Part shown: in pieces, positions 1-8,410 of the stretch
How positions within the stretch are numbered: the first letter of the stretch is position 1
Layout: the number at the start of each line of letters is the position of its first letter
Source of the DNA: Pseudomonadota bacterium
GTDB lineage: Bacteria > Pseudomonadota > Alphaproteobacteria > Acetobacterales > Acetobacteraceae
Direction: 5' to 3'
DNA length: 49,983 nt
Assembly (NCBI GenBank): GCA_021808545.1
Contig: JAKBBM010000009.1
Coordinates: 1-49,983 of the forward strand
Translations under genes and position numbers: made by a program
The notes under the pieces: generated by a model
Databases searched by the model: none
Seen by the model: the letters and a program-made list of their open reading frames with translations, nothing else
What the model was told of the DNA's origin: nothing

Positions 1-33
1 GCGGTGGGCTTGCTGGTAGAAGCTCTCGACCAT
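1..33 (-). CDS. 5' end of an unidentified leftward gene (partial)
   Basis: An ATG on the minus strand at 33 opens a reading frame that runs off the left edge of the window. Only eleven residues (MVESFYQQAHR) are visible, which is too few to name the product. A GGAG Shine-Dalgarno sits about 8 bases upstream, and about 95 bases of AT-richer DNA separate it from the terminator of the rpsI operon, so it has its own promoter region. That region carries paired 11-bp-spaced repeats, annotated separately. Confidence 0.5.
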   Translation of the reverse strand, partial: MVESFYQQAHR

Positions 34-52
34 GATCCAAACTCCACAATTT

Positions 53-123
53 CTGTGAAAGTTCTGTGCAAAACGCTAACTGGAAACAGCGTCGGAAACA
101 AGGGTCTGTAAAGCGTCTGTGAA
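53..123. promoter_or_regulatory. Two pairs of CTGTxAA direct repeats with 11-bp period (Pho-box-like)
   Basis: On the plus strand CTGTGAA (53-59) is followed after four bases by CTGTGCA (64-70). A second pair, CTGTAAA (106-112) and CTGTGAA (117-123), has the same four-base gap. Two heptamers in direct repeat on an 11-bp period is the architecture bound by OmpR/PhoB-family response regulators, and CTGT is the core of the PhoB box. The pairs lie 20-90 bases upstream of the leftward gene that starts at 33. Their orientation is opposite to that of a canonical Pho box relative to this gene, so PhoB itself is only a possibility. The repeats are directly visible, and a regulatory role is inference. 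Confidence 0.4.
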
Positions 124-127
124 TGTG

Positions 128-163
128 AAAACAGGGGCCTGATATTCATCAAGCCCCTGTTTT
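128..163 (-). terminator. Rho-independent terminator of the rplM-rpsI transcript
   Basis: An 11-bp perfect stem (AAAACAGGGGC at 128-138 with GCCCCTGTTTT at 153-163) closes a 14-base loop. It starts 25 bases beyond the rpsI stop codon. In the leftward direction the 3' arm ends in TTTT, as expected for an intrinsic terminator. The symmetry also gives a T-run on the plus strand, so it could work in both directions. Confidence 0.85.
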
Positions 164-188
164 AATTGAATAAATTGAAGCCTAAGAC

Positions 189-677
189 TTAGCGCTTGGA
201 GAACTGGAAGCTGCGGCGGGCCTTGGGCTTGCCGTATTTCTTACGTTCCACCATGCGGGAGTCGCGGGTGAGGAAGCCAGCGGCCTTGAGGATGCCGCGC
301 AGCTCCGGCTCATACAGGGTCAACGCGCGCGAAATACCATGGCGCACTGCCCCGGCCTGGCCCGAGAGCCCGCCGCCAGAGACGGTGCAATACACGTCGA
401 ACTGGTTGTAGCGGTCAGCCACCAGGAAGGGCTGGGTGATCAGCATGCGCAGCACGGGCCGGGCGAAATAGGTCGGCGCCTTCTTGCCGTTGATCATGAT
501 CTCGCCCTTGCCGGGCTTAACCCACACGCGGGCGATGGCGTTCTTGCGGCGGCCGGTGGCATAGGCGCGGCCCAGCGTGTCGCGCTTGGGTTCACGCTTG
601 GGGGCGGCGGTGGCTTCGGCGGGCGCGGTACCGGTGAGTTCCTTCAGGCCGGCGAAAGCATTGTTGGTTTCGGACAT
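189..677 (-). CDS. rpsI: 30S ribosomal protein S9
   Basis: Component of the small ribosomal subunit whose C-terminal tail reaches the P-site tRNA. The 162-residue product has the S9 core starting around residue 38 ([14 protein letters not shown]), the [19 protein letters not shown] segment near residues 101-119, and the diagnostic basic C-terminus [13 protein letters not shown]. The first ~35 residues are an Ala/Thr/Pro-rich extension that many alphaproteobacterial S9 proteins have. It starts 4 bases after the rplM stop codon, so the two are translated from one message as the universal L13-S9 pair, and it is followed by a strong terminator. Confidence 0.97.
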   Translation of the reverse strand: MSETNNAFAGLKELTGTAPAEATAAPKREPKRDTLGRAYATGRRKNAIARVWVKPGKGEIMINGKKAPTYFARPVLRMLITQPFLVADRYNQFDVYCTVSGGGLSGQAGAVRHGISRALTLYEPELRGILKAAGFLTRDSRMVERKKYGKPKARRSFQFSKR

Positions 678-681
678 GGAA

Positions 682-1146
682 TCAGGCTCTCCGGTTCTTG
701 GGGTTCAGCGCGCCGACATCAAGGCTCTTTGGCTGCTGGGCGGCATGCGGGTGCTCCGGCCCAGCATAGACGTACAAATTCTTCATCTGCTGGCGCTGCA
801 ACGGCCCGCGCGTGATCATGCGCTCAACCGCCTTCTCAACCACGCTTTGCGGATTCTTGCCGGCCAGACGCTCGTTCACGCTGCGGCCCTTAATCCCGCC
901 GGGGTAGCCCGTGTGGTAGTAGAACACCGAATTATCGGCCTTCTTGCCGGTCAGCTTCACCTTCTCGGCATTCACGATGATGATATTGTCGCCGCAATCG
1001 ACATGCGGGGTGAAGGTGGCCTTGTGCTTGCCGCGCAGCCGGTTGGCTACGATGGCGGCCAGACGGCCCAGAATCAGGCCTTCGGCGTCAATCAGGATCC
1101 AGTCCTTCTTCACATCCGCCGGTTTGATGGAAATTGTCGTTTTCAT
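682..1146 (-). CDS. rplM: 50S ribosomal protein L13
   Basis: Early-assembling large-subunit ribosomal protein. The 154-residue product begins [16 protein letters not shown] and contains the family segments [38 protein letters not shown] and [15 protein letters not shown] longer frame opens at 1167, but the ATG at 1146 matches the usual L13 start. The 54-base leader between the epimerase-like gene and this start contains two mutually exclusive short stems, CCCGG (1154-1158) with CCGGG (1171-1175), or GCAC (1151-1154) with GTGC (1168-1171). L13 leaders are known autoregulatory sites in other bacteria, but a role for this one is speculation. Confidence 0.97.
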   Translation of the reverse strand: MKTTISIKPADVKKDWILIDAEGLILGRLAAIVANRLRGKHKATFTPHVDCGDNIIIVNAEKVKLTGKKADNSVFYYHTGYPGGIKGRSVNERLAGKNPQSVVEKAVERMITRGPLQRQQMKNLYVYAGPEHPHAAQQPKSLDVGALNPKNRRA

Positions 1147-1200
1147 ATTTGCACCCGGAAATCTCAAGTGCCGGGCTTATCTGCAAAAAACAAGGTTTAG

Positions 1201-2118
1201 TCAAGGGGTTTTGTTTGTGGTAAAATAATACCTAGAGGTGTCGCGCAGCGATTCGGCAAGGCTTTGCGCGGGCTTCCAGCCCAGCGCCAGAGCGGCCTTG
1301 GGTTGAGCGCGGAAATCGCCGTAAACCGATTGCCATGTGCCCTCATGCCCCAGCAGCTTGGCGCCAAACCCCAGCAGGGCGGAGGGGACAGCGAACAAGC
1401 GCGGCTGAACGCCAAGCCCCGCGGCCAGGGCACGGATGAGATTGGGGGTTGAGATGGCCTCTGGATGTGCGGCCAGTACGGTTGGCGGCACGTTTGGGGC
1501 GTGCGCGAGGGTCAGGGCGAGATTGGCCAGATCGGCCACGGGGATAAAGCTGCGCTGGTTGCGCAGGGCCGCGAAGGGCAAAAGCAGGCCGCGCTTGAGC
1601 CCGCGTATAAGCAGCGGAATATTGCCAGGACAGCCCGGTCCGATCACGGCCACGGGGCGCAGGGCCACGGCATGTGGGCCAAAAGCGGCATGCATGGCGG
1701 CCTCGCCGTCGAGCTTGCTGCGCGTATAATCATCCATGGGCGTGGGCTTGGTGGTGTCCTCCACCAAGCCCACCGGTGCGCGCCCATGCACATAGGCGGT
1801 GGAGATGAGGATGAAGCGTCTGGCCCCAGCCTGGCGCGCCGCCGCGGCCAGAATTTGTGTGGCCTGGACATTCTCCCGCTGCCAGACATCTTGCGCCACA
1901 CCGCGCCTATGACCTAGCCCTGCGGCGTGGATCACCACATCCACCGGTGGCAAGTGGTAGCCTGGGGTGGCAAGGTCGCCGGTTATACAAGGGGTGATGC
2001 CATCGGCCAGATCAGCTGGCCGGCGCAGTCCGCCTGTTACCTCATGTCCGGCCTGCCTGGCATAACGTGCGATCGCGCCGCCAATAAAACCAGCCATGCC
2101 AGAGACGAATAGGCGCAA
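1201..2118 (-). CDS. NAD-dependent epimerase/dehydratase family protein (extended SDR)
   Basis: Extended short-chain dehydrogenase of the nucleotide-sugar epimerase type, 305 residues. It has the N-terminal Rossmann motif GMAGFIGG (residues 7-14), a catalytic Ser/Thr in FILISTAYVHG, and YTRSK as the YxxxK pair near residues 130-134. This family usually acts on nucleotide sugars or related NAD(P)-dependent substrates, and the sequence does not reveal which. The start codon is TTG, preceded closely by AAGGG and only 5 bases after the stop of the upstream membrane protein, implying translational coupling. It may supply sugar precursors for the glycosyltransferases elsewhere in the window, but that is inference from function class only. 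Confidence 0.8.
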   Translation of the reverse strand: MRLFVSGMAGFIGGAIARYARQAGHEVTGGLRRPADLADGITPCITGDLATPGYHLPPVDVVIHAAGLGHRRGVAQDVWQRENVQATQILAAAARQAGARRFILISTAYVHGRAPVGLVEDTTKPTPMDDYTRSKLDGEAAMHAAFGPHAVALRPVAVIGPGCPGNIPLLIRGLKRGLLLPFAALRNQRSFIPVADLANLALTLAHAPNVPPTVLAAHPEAISTPNLIRALAAGLGVQPRLFAVPSALLGFGAKLLGHEGTWQSVYGDFRAQPKAALALGWKPAQSLAESLRDTSRYYFTTNKTP

Positions 2119-2123
2119 AACCC

Positions 2124-2543
2124 TTAATCCAGCCTTGGTTCCGTGCGGCGCGGGCGCGCAGGTGGCGTGGGCACCAGCCGTTCACGCGCGGGCATGGGCG
2201 GCGCGCTTTGCGGCGTGGGAATCGGCGCGCGGCGCGGCGCGGGCTCTTCGGTGGCGCGGGCGGCGGCGCGGGATTTTTTGAGCGCGCCAAAATCCGGCAC
2301 CTCGTCATAGGGCTCCAGGCTGCGGGCGGCGGGCGGTAGCGCACCGGATGCCCGCATGGCCATGATCCGCAGATCCTCATGCATCTCGTCAATCTGCGAT
2401 TCCAGCGCCTCTAGCCGCGCTTTCAGCCCGATCACGCTGAACGGCACCAAAAGAAAGGCCAGAATCCAAAGCAGGACAGGCAAGGCGATGAGCAGATAGA
2501 CCCAGCTTGGCATCCAGTCCGGCAATGAGAGGGGCAGGGTCAT
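2124..2543 (-). CDS. Small bitopic membrane protein of unknown function
   Basis: I do not recognise this 139-residue protein. Residues about 12-38 form one hydrophobic membrane segment (WVYLLIALPVLLWILAFLLV). It is followed by a short stretch with coiled-coil character (LKARLEALESQIDEMHEDL). The second half is rich in Pro, Ala and Arg and is probably disordered. Its layout suggests an inner-membrane anchor with a cytoplasmic tail. It starts at an ATG with AGGA 8 bases upstream. It lies 23 bases after purH and 5 bases before the epimerase-like gene, so all three are probably cotranscribed. Confidence 0.65.
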   Translation of the reverse strand: MTLPLSLPDWMPSWVYLLIALPVLLWILAFLLVPFSVIGLKARLEALESQIDEMHEDLRIMAMRASGALPPAARSLEPYDEVPDFGALKKSRAAARATEEPAPRRAPIPTPQSAPPMPARERLVPTPPARPRRTEPRLD

Positions 2544-2566
2544 GACGCCGATCCTAGCATAAGGGG

Positions 2567-4123
2567 TTAATGCCGGAAATGCCGCATATTGGTGAAGACC
2601 ATGGCGATTCCGGCCGTATCGGCCGCGGCGATCACCTCATTGTCGCGGATCGAGCCGCCGGGCTGAATCACACAGCTCGCCCCGGCCGCGATCGCGGCTT
2701 CCAGCCCGTCGGCAAAGGGGAAAAACGCGTCGGACGCCACGGCGCAGCCGCTAAAGTCGAGCTTGGCCTCCTTGCCCCGCCAAGCGGCGATGCGGGCACT
2801 GTCCACCCGGTTCATCTGCCCGGCCCCCACGCCGATGGTGGCGAGATTTTTGGCGTACACAATGGCGTTGGACTTCACATGCTTGGCCACGCGGAAGGCG
2901 AACAGCATGTCGCGCAGCTCGGCCTCGGTGGGCGCGCGCTTTGTGACAACCTTAAGATCCGCCGCATTAACCCGCCCGGCATCGCGCGTTTGCAGCAAAA
3001 ACCCGCCAGCCAAGGATTTGAAGGTCATGCCAGCTTCGCCAGCGTCCGGCAGGCCGCCCGTGGTGAGCAGGCGGAGATTCTTCTTTTTGGCGAGCAGGGT
3101 TTTGGCGGCTTCGGTGGCGTCTGGGGCGATGATCACCTCGGTGAAAATACCCGCGATCTTGGCTGCCGTCTCCTCATCCAAGGTGCGGTTCAGCGCCACG
3201 ATCCCGCCAAAGGCCGAAACCGGATCGCATGCCAATGCCGAATCCCAAGCTTGGCTCAAATTTTGCGCGGTGGCAACGCCGCACGGGTTGGCGTGCTTCA
3301 CGATCACCACGGTGGGGGGCTCGAACTCGGCCACGCATTCAAAGGCGGCGTCAGTGTCGTTGTAATTATTGTAGGAAAGTTCCTTGCCCTGGAGCTGGGT
3401 GGCGGTGGCCACGCCAAAGCGCGCCGGGCTGCTGGCGTAAAACGCGGCCGATTGGTGCGGGTTCTCGCCATAGCGCAGCACCTGCTTGCGGGTGCCGCAG
3501 AAGCTGACCTTGTCGGGGTAATCCTCGCCATTCTGCCCGGCGAACCAGCTGGAAATGGCGGAATCATAGGCGGCTGTGCGGGCATAGGCGGCGGCGGCCA
3601 GGCGGCGGCGTAAGGTGAGCGTGGTGCCGCGATGGGCGGCCAGCTCCTCCAGCACGGCCTGGTAATGGGCGGCCTCGGTCAGCACGGTTACGGCGGCGTG
3701 GTTTTTGGCGGCGGAGCGGATCATCGCCGGGCCGCCAATATCGATATTCTCGATACAATCCTCAAACGCTGCCCCGCGCGCGACCGTGGCCTCGAACGGA
3801 TAGAGATTGACCGCGACGAGGTCGATGGGCGCGATCTGATGCTCGCGCATCTGCGCGACATGGGCCATATCGTCGCGCTTGCCCAGAATGCCGCCATGCA
3901 CTTGCGGCACCAGGGTTTTTACCCGCCCGTCGAGAATTTCGGGAAAGCCGGTATGTTCGGAGACTTCGGTAACCGGCACGCCGGCCTCGCGCAGCATTTT
4001 GGCCGAGCCGCCGGTGGAGAGGATTTTTACGCCATGCGCCTCCAGGGCGCGGCCGAATTCAACAAGGCCGGTCTTGTCAGAAACGGAGATGAGGGCGGTG
4101 CGGATGGGCACGATGTCGGTCAC
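2567..4123 (-). CDS. purH: Bifunctional AICAR transformylase/IMP cyclohydrolase
   Basis: Catalyses the last two steps of de novo IMP synthesis: formylation of AICAR with 10-formyl-THF, then ring closure. The 518-residue product has the N-terminal MGS-like cyclohydrolase domain ([18 protein letters not shown], then [15 protein letters not shown]). The transformylase domain follows, with [41 protein letters not shown] and the C-terminal [12 protein letters not shown] segment. A longer frame opens at 4264. I chose the GTG at 4123 because a GGAG lies about 8 bases upstream and the protein then has normal PurH length and N-terminus. It heads the leftward operon with the small membrane protein and the epimerase. 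Confidence 0.95.
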   Translation of the reverse strand: MTDIVPIRTALISVSDKTGLVEFGRALEAHGVKILSTGGSAKMLREAGVPVTEVSEHTGFPEILDGRVKTLVPQVHGGILGKRDDMAHVAQMREHQIAPIDLVAVNLYPFEATVARGAAFEDCIENIDIGGPAMIRSAAKNHAAVTVLTEAAHYQAVLEELAAHRGTTLTLRRRLAAAAYARTAAYDSAISSWFAGQNGEDYPDKVSFCGTRKQVLRYGENPHQSAAFYASSPARFGVATATQLQGKELSYNNYNDTDAAFECVAEFEPPTVVIVKHANPCGVATAQNLSQAWDSALACDPVSAFGGIVALNRTLDEETAAKIAGIFTEVIIAPDATEAAKTLLAKKKNLRLLTTGGLPDAGEAGMTFKSLAGGFLLQTRDAGRVNAADLKVVTKRAPTEAELRDMLFAFRVAKHVKSNAIVYAKNLATIGVGAGQMNRVDSARIAAWRGKEAKLDFSGCAVASDAFFPFADGLEAAIAAGASCVIQPGGSIRDNEVIAAADTAGIAMVFTNMRHFRH

Positions 4124-4332
4124 GGGGCGGCTCCAGAAATGATCTATGAAGAGAATGCCCAGGCGCGCGGCGGATTGGCCCCGCGCTCCCCGATGGTGCC
4201 CCATCTGAAATCGCCAGTCACGCAAGGCGATCTGGGATTTGGCACGGGGGCGGGGTCGATGCAAGACGGCGCGCTCATGCCGCGCGGCAGACCGTCCGCG
4301 ATAAGATTGTTTCGAGGAACCTTCAAATGAGC

Positions 4333-4346
4333 TTGATCTGCGTCAA
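4333..4346 (+). promoter_or_regulatory. FNR/FixK-type box TTGATCTGCGTCAA
   Basis: The 14-mer at 4333-4346 matches the FNR/FixK/Anr consensus TTGAT-N4-ATCAA at nine of ten fixed positions. It lies 72 bases upstream of the FAD monooxygenase start and 210 bases upstream of purH on the other strand. Activator sites of this family usually sit near -41.5, which would put a transcription start around 4381 for the monooxygenase. The sequence match is seen, and regulation by oxygen or redox state is inferred. Confidence 0.55.
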
Positions 4347-4417
4347 GGACAGGATGCATGTTGAGCCGCAGAACCGCATCAAGGCAAGCGGCACGAGACG
4401 TTTTTTAGGGGAGTATC

Positions 4418-5881
4418 ATGAGCGCGCAGGTTCTTGTTGTCGGGGCTGGCCCCGCCGGTCTCACCATGGCGATCGAATTGAAACGTTACGGCGTGCCGGT
4501 TCGTATAATCGAGAAGGCGTCTGCGCCCTCGCAACATTCGCGGGCCCTGTTTGTTTGGCCCCGGACCCTGGAACTGCTTGAGCGCGCTGGCTGCGCGGCA
4601 CCGCTGGTCGCGGCCGGGCATAAGGTGGAGCGGGCCACCATCATGTCGGCGGATCGGGTGATCGGCCATGTCAATTTCGATTATGTCGCGAGCCCGTATG
4701 CTTACGCGCTGATGCTGCCGCAAGCCCAGACCGAGGCCGTGCTGAGCACGCACTTGGCCGGGCTTGGTGTGCAGGTGGAGCGGGGGGTGGAATTAAGTGG
4801 CTTTACCCAGGAAAGCGGGCATGTGGCCGCTACGCTGCGCCATGCCGACGGACGCGAAGAGCGCATACAGACGCCCTGGCTGATCGGCTGCGATGGCGGC
4901 GGAAGCCTTGTGCGCAAAACGCTGGGGCTGGCCTCCACGGGCGCGGAACAGCGCAGCGACTGGCTGCTCGCGGATGTGCATCTGGAAGGCTACGGGTTTG
5001 CCCCCAATGAGCTGGCCTCGTTCTGGCACGAAGATGGGTTCCTGGCGATCCACCCGTTCGCCGATGGGCTGTACCGGGTCATCGCCGATATCGACCATGC
5101 GCAAGGTACCGAGCCCGATCTGGCGATGGTTCAGCGCGTGCTGGATGTGCGCGGCCCCGGCGGGTTGACCGCCTCGGCCCCTGTTTCACTCTCCACATTC
5201 TGGATCAATGAGCGCAACGCGACAAAATACCGCGTTGGCCGCGTGTTCCTGGCGGGCGATGCGGCGCATCTGCATAATCCAATCGGCGCCCAGGGCATGA
5301 ATATGGGGATTCACGATGCCGTGAACCTGGCCTGGAAGCTGGCGATGGTGGAGCGTGGAACGGCCAATGCGGACGCGCTGCTGGATAGTTATAATGCCGA
5401 GCGTCATGCCATCGCTGAGCATGTGATCGCCAATATCGGCCGAGTTACTGTTATCTCCCTGATGCATAATCCGATCACGCAGCGGGTTCGCAATTTCTTT
5501 GGCGGTTTGTTCTTTGGTCTGGCGCCCGCGCGCCAAGCGGTGGCGGAGCGGCTTTCGGAAGTCTCGCTGACCTATGTCAATAGTCCGTTGAACGGGCCGG
5601 AGGATCATGCGTTTCCGGGACCAGGGCCGGGCGAGCGGCTATCGCCCCAGCCCGGGCAGACGCCGGTTGGACAAGGCGATGCGCCACGTTTTGCGCTGCT
5701 GGCCGAGCCCTCGCCCGAATTGGAGCAATTGCGCGCGCAATACGCGCATTTGCTGGAGCCCACCTTGCGGCCGCCTTTAAGCCCGCGCTGCCTGTGGCTG
5801 GTGCGCCCGGACGGGTATATCGCCGCCGTGACGTTGGACCCGGATCTGGAGAGCCTGCGGTCTTACCTGCGCAGGTTTTAG
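4418..5881 (+). CDS. FAD-dependent aromatic-ring monooxygenase (PheA/TfdB-like)
   Basis: Flavoprotein hydroxylase of the class A (UbiH/phenol hydroxylase/2,4-dichlorophenol monooxygenase) group, 487 residues. It shows the dinucleotide-binding GAGPAGL at residues 9-15, the DG motif LIGCDGGGSLVRKTL near 165, and the second FAD motif GDAAHLHNPIGAQGMNMG near 281. A C-terminal thioredoxin-like region ends in LVRPDGYIAAV. Such enzymes use NAD(P)H and O2 to hydroxylate aromatic or polyketide substrates, and the actual substrate cannot be read. GGGGAG 5 bases before the ATG supports the start. It stands alone between purH and ftsK, with an FNR-type box upstream. Confidence 0.85.
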   Translation: MSAQVLVVGAGPAGLTMAIELKRYGVPVRIIEKASAPSQHSRALFVWPRTLELLERAGCAAPLVAAGHKVERATIMSADRVIGHVNFDYVASPYAYALMLPQAQTEAVLSTHLAGLGVQVERGVELSGFTQESGHVAATLRHADGREERIQTPWLIGCDGGGSLVRKTLGLASTGAEQRSDWLLADVHLEGYGFAPNELASFWHEDGFLAIHPFADGLYRVIADIDHAQGTEPDLAMVQRVLDVRGPGGLTASAPVSLSTFWINERNATKYRVGRVFLAGDAAHLHNPIGAQGMNMGIHDAVNLAWKLAMVERGTANADALLDSYNAERHAIAEHVIANIGRVTVISLMHNPITQRVRNFFGGLFFGLAPARQAVAERLSEVSLTYVNSPLNGPEDHAFPGPGPGERLSPQPGQTPVGQGDAPRFALLAEPSPELEQLRAQYAHLLEPTLRPPLSPRCLWLVRPDGYIAAVTLDPDLESLRSYLRRF

Positions 5882-5923
5882 GCCAGCTCACGCCCCGGGC
5901 GGGCAAAAAACTTTCAGAATCAG

Positions 5924-5951
5924 GCCATATCCCGTAAGATCGGGATATGGC
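5924..5951. repeat. 11-bp perfect inverted repeat spanning the ftsK start codon
   Basis: GCCATATCCCG at 5924-5934 pairs perfectly with CGGGATATGGC at 5941-5951 across a 6-base loop (TAAGAT). The ATG of the longest ftsK frame (5947-5949) lies inside the right arm. In RNA the stem would hide that start codon, and as DNA it is a plausible operator. No T-run follows, so it is not an ordinary intrinsic terminator for the monooxygenase gene. Confidence 0.75.
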
Positions 5952-8328
5952 GATCGATTTGGAAGCACGGCGTTTCATTTCTTCGGCCATGCGCGCGCAA
6001 TTACGCAGGCGCATGGCCGAGCTTGGTGGCTTGTGCCTGGCCTTGCTGGCGCTAACCCTGCTGCTGGCGTTGCTCTCTTATAATCCGGCCGATCCTTCGT
6101 TCGATACGGTCAGCAACGTGCCGGTGCGCAACTTGGCCGGGACGGTGGGGGCCGGTATGGCTGATTTGCTGCTCCAGGGCTTTGGTGTCGCCGGTATTTT
6201 GCCTGTGTTCATCCTGCTCGCCTGGGCCTATCGGCTGGCCGCGCGCGGCGCCATTGGCCATGTGCGCTGGCGAATCGTGCTGGCCGGCTTCTCCCTGCCC
6301 GCCGTGGCGGCCACCTTCGCCATGGGGCTGGCTGTTATTCCTGGCCCGCCTTTCGCCTGGCCGGTGCCCGCGGGTATTGGCGGGGCGGCGGGCATGATTC
6401 TCTCCGGCCTGGTCGTGCATGCGGGCAGCTCGCTGCTGGGGCATGTGGGCGCGGCGTTGGTTTGGCTGGTTACGTTTTTGGCCGCCTTCGCCAGTTTTGG
6501 CTTCGCGCTCGGTTTCACGCCGGGCGAATGGCACAGGGGCGGCAAGCGGGCCGCGCGCGCGGCGGCGCTTTCTGTGCAGCAGGGCAAGCGGGGGGCTGAG
6601 GCGCTATCCTCTTGGATTTCGCCACTACTGGCCACGGCCCAGGCGGAACGCGCGGCCAGCGCGCCCGAGCAAGCCTGGGTGCCCGGCCCGTCCGTGGCGC
6701 TGGGCGGCGAGGATGACAATTTTGCGCCGCCACCGCCCGCCCGGCCCAAGGTAAAACAGCCCGTCGTCCGGCCTGCGCCGCGCCAGGAGCGTTTGCCGCT
6801 GCTCGATCCGGGGTGGGCGCCGCCATCGCTCGATTTGCTGAAACCCGCCCCGCAGCGCGCGGGCACTGGCCCTACCGCCGAGGCATTGCAGAATAATGCC
6901 CGGCTGCTGGAAAGTGTGTTGCAGGATTACGGTGTGCAGGGGCGGATTGTGGAAATTCGCCCTGGTCCGGTGGTTACGCTGTACGAGCTGGAGCCGGCCC
7001 CTGGCATTCGTTCCGCCCGGGTGGTGGGATTGTCGGAGGATATTGCCCGTTCGCTCTCCGTCATTTCCGTGCGTATCGCGGTGGTGGCGGGGCGCAATGT
7101 CATCGGCATCGAGGTGCCCAACGCCAAGCGCGAAACCGTTTATCTCTCCGAGCTGTTGGGCGCGGCGAGCTGGGAGGCGCAGCATGGCGCGCTCTCCTTG
7201 GCTTTGGGAAAGGATATTTCCGGCGCGCCGGTCATCGCCGATCTGTCGCGCATGCCGCATCTGCTGATCGCGGGCACCACCGGCTCGGGTAAATCGGTCG
7301 GCGTGAATGCGATGATTCTCAGCCTGCTCTACCGGCTTTCGCCCGAACAGTGCCGGTTGATTCTGATCGATCCCAAGATTCTCGAACTCTCGATTTATGA
7401 TGGGATTCCGCATCTGCTCACCCCGGTGGTGACCGAGCCGCCCAAGGCCGTGGCCGCGCTGAAATGGGTGGTGCGCGAGATGGACCGCCGCTACCGTGCC
7501 ATGAGCCAGCTCTCGGTGCGCAATGTCGCCGGCTATAATGACCGCGTGAATGAGGCGCGTGCCCGCGGCGAGGTGGTGACACGGCGCGTGCAAACCGGCT
7601 TTGACCCCGAGACCGGCAAGCCGATGTTCGAGGATCAGCCGCTGGCGCTGGAGCCGCTGCCGCTGATCGTCGTCGTCATCGACGAGATGGCCGATCTCAT
7701 GATGGTTGCCGGCAAGGAGATCGAGATCTGCGTGCAACGCCTGGCGCAAAAGGCGCGCGCCGCTGGCATCCACGTCATCACCGCGACGCAGCGCCCCTCG
7801 GTCGATGTCATCACCGGTACCATCAAGGCCAATTTCCCCACCCGCATCTCCTTCCAGGTGATCTCCAAGTTCGACAGCCGCACGATCCTGGGCGAGCAGG
7901 GGGCTGAGCAGCTGCTGGGCCAGGGTGATCTGCTTTACATGCAAGGTGGTGGGCGCATTACCCGCGTGCATGGGCCGTTCGTCTCCGATCAGGAGGTGGA
8001 GGCGGTAGTGGAATATCTGCGTGAGCAGGGCGAACCGGCCTATCTGGATGAGGTCACCGAACCTCGGGAAGAAGATGATATGCCAGGCGGCTTGCCGGGC
8101 GCCATTGGGGGCAACACCACGGGGGAGAACGCGCTGTACGATCAGGCCGTGGCCATTGTGGCGCGGGACCGCAAGGCCAGCACCTCCTACCTCCAGCGCT
8201 GCCTGACCATCGGCTACAACAAGGCCGCCAAGCTGATCGAGCAGATGGAGCGCGACGGCGTGGTAAGCCCGGCCAACCATGTCGGCAAGCGCGAGGTGCT
8301 GGTTCGCGCCGAGCGGGACGAGGATTAA
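5947..8328 (+). CDS. ftsK: DNA translocase FtsK/SpoIIIE
   Basis: Septal DNA pump that clears the chromosome from the closing septum and activates XerCD at dif. The 793-residue product has hydrophobic segments at about 27-45, 78-96, 109-131, 143-160 and 168-190. A Pro/Ala-rich linker of roughly 100 residues follows, much shorter than in E. coli. The motor has Walker A GTTGSGKS near 444 and Walker B with DEMAD near 579. A C-terminal winged-helix gamma domain starts around 730 (YDQAVAIVARDRKASTSYLQ). The start is uncertain. The ATG at 5947 is inside an inverted repeat and has no clear Shine-Dalgarno, and in-frame ATGs at 5989 and 6013 (AGG 4 bases upstream) would still keep the first membrane segment. 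Confidence 0.95.
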   Translation: MAIDLEARRFISSAMRAQLRRRMAELGGLCLALLALTLLLALLSYNPADPSFDTVSNVPVRNLAGTVGAGMADLLLQGFGVAGILPVFILLAWAYRLAARGAIGHVRWRIVLAGFSLPAVAATFAMGLAVIPGPPFAWPVPAGIGGAAGMILSGLVVHAGSSLLGHVGAALVWLVTFLAAFASFGFALGFTPGEWHRGGKRAARAAALSVQQGKRGAEALSSWISPLLATAQAERAASAPEQAWVPGPSVALGGEDDNFAPPPPARPKVKQPVVRPAPRQERLPLLDPGWAPPSLDLLKPAPQRAGTGPTAEALQNNARLLESVLQDYGVQGRIVEIRPGPVVTLYELEPAPGIRSARVVGLSEDIARSLSVISVRIAVVAGRNVIGIEVPNAKRETVYLSELLGAASWEAQHGALSLALGKDISGAPVIADLSRMPHLLIAGTTGSGKSVGVNAMILSLLYRLSPEQCRLILIDPKILELSIYDGIPHLLTPVVTEPPKAVAALKWVVREMDRRYRAMSQLSVRNVAGYNDRVNEARARGEVVTRRVQTGFDPETGKPMFEDQPLALEPLPLIVVVIDEMADLMMVAGKEIEICVQRLAQKARAAGIHVITATQRPSVDVITGTIKANFPTRISFQVISKFDSRTILGEQGAEQLLGQGDLLYMQGGGRITRVHGPFVSDQEVEAVVEYLREQGEPAYLDEVTEPREEDDMPGGLPGAIGGNTTGENALYDQAVAIVARDRKASTSYLQRCLTIGYNKAAKLIEQMERDGVVSPANHVGKREVLVRAERDED

Positions 8329-8336
8329 CCAGCTCG

Positions 8337-8375
8337 CCCTGCCGGATTGGGCGGACACCCGCCGGCGGGGCAGGG
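8337..8375. terminator. Nested GC-rich hairpin between convergent ftsK and GST-like gene
   Basis: An outer stem CCCTGCC (8337-8343) with GGCAGGG (8369-8375) encloses an inner stem GGCGG (8350-8354) with CCGCC (8359-8363). It sits just after the ftsK stop and 35 bases beyond the stop of the opposing gene, where a bidirectional terminator is expected. There is no clear T-run in either direction, so efficiency without Rho is uncertain. Confidence 0.45.
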
Positions 8376-8410
8376 ATCAGACAGGAGGTAAACGGAGGGC
8401 AGGCGGGGGC

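Noticed and set aside
6625-8358. A 577-codon open frame opposite ftsK
   Set aside because: Antisense shadow with no ribosome-binding site or protein motif, while ftsK is unambiguous on the other strand.
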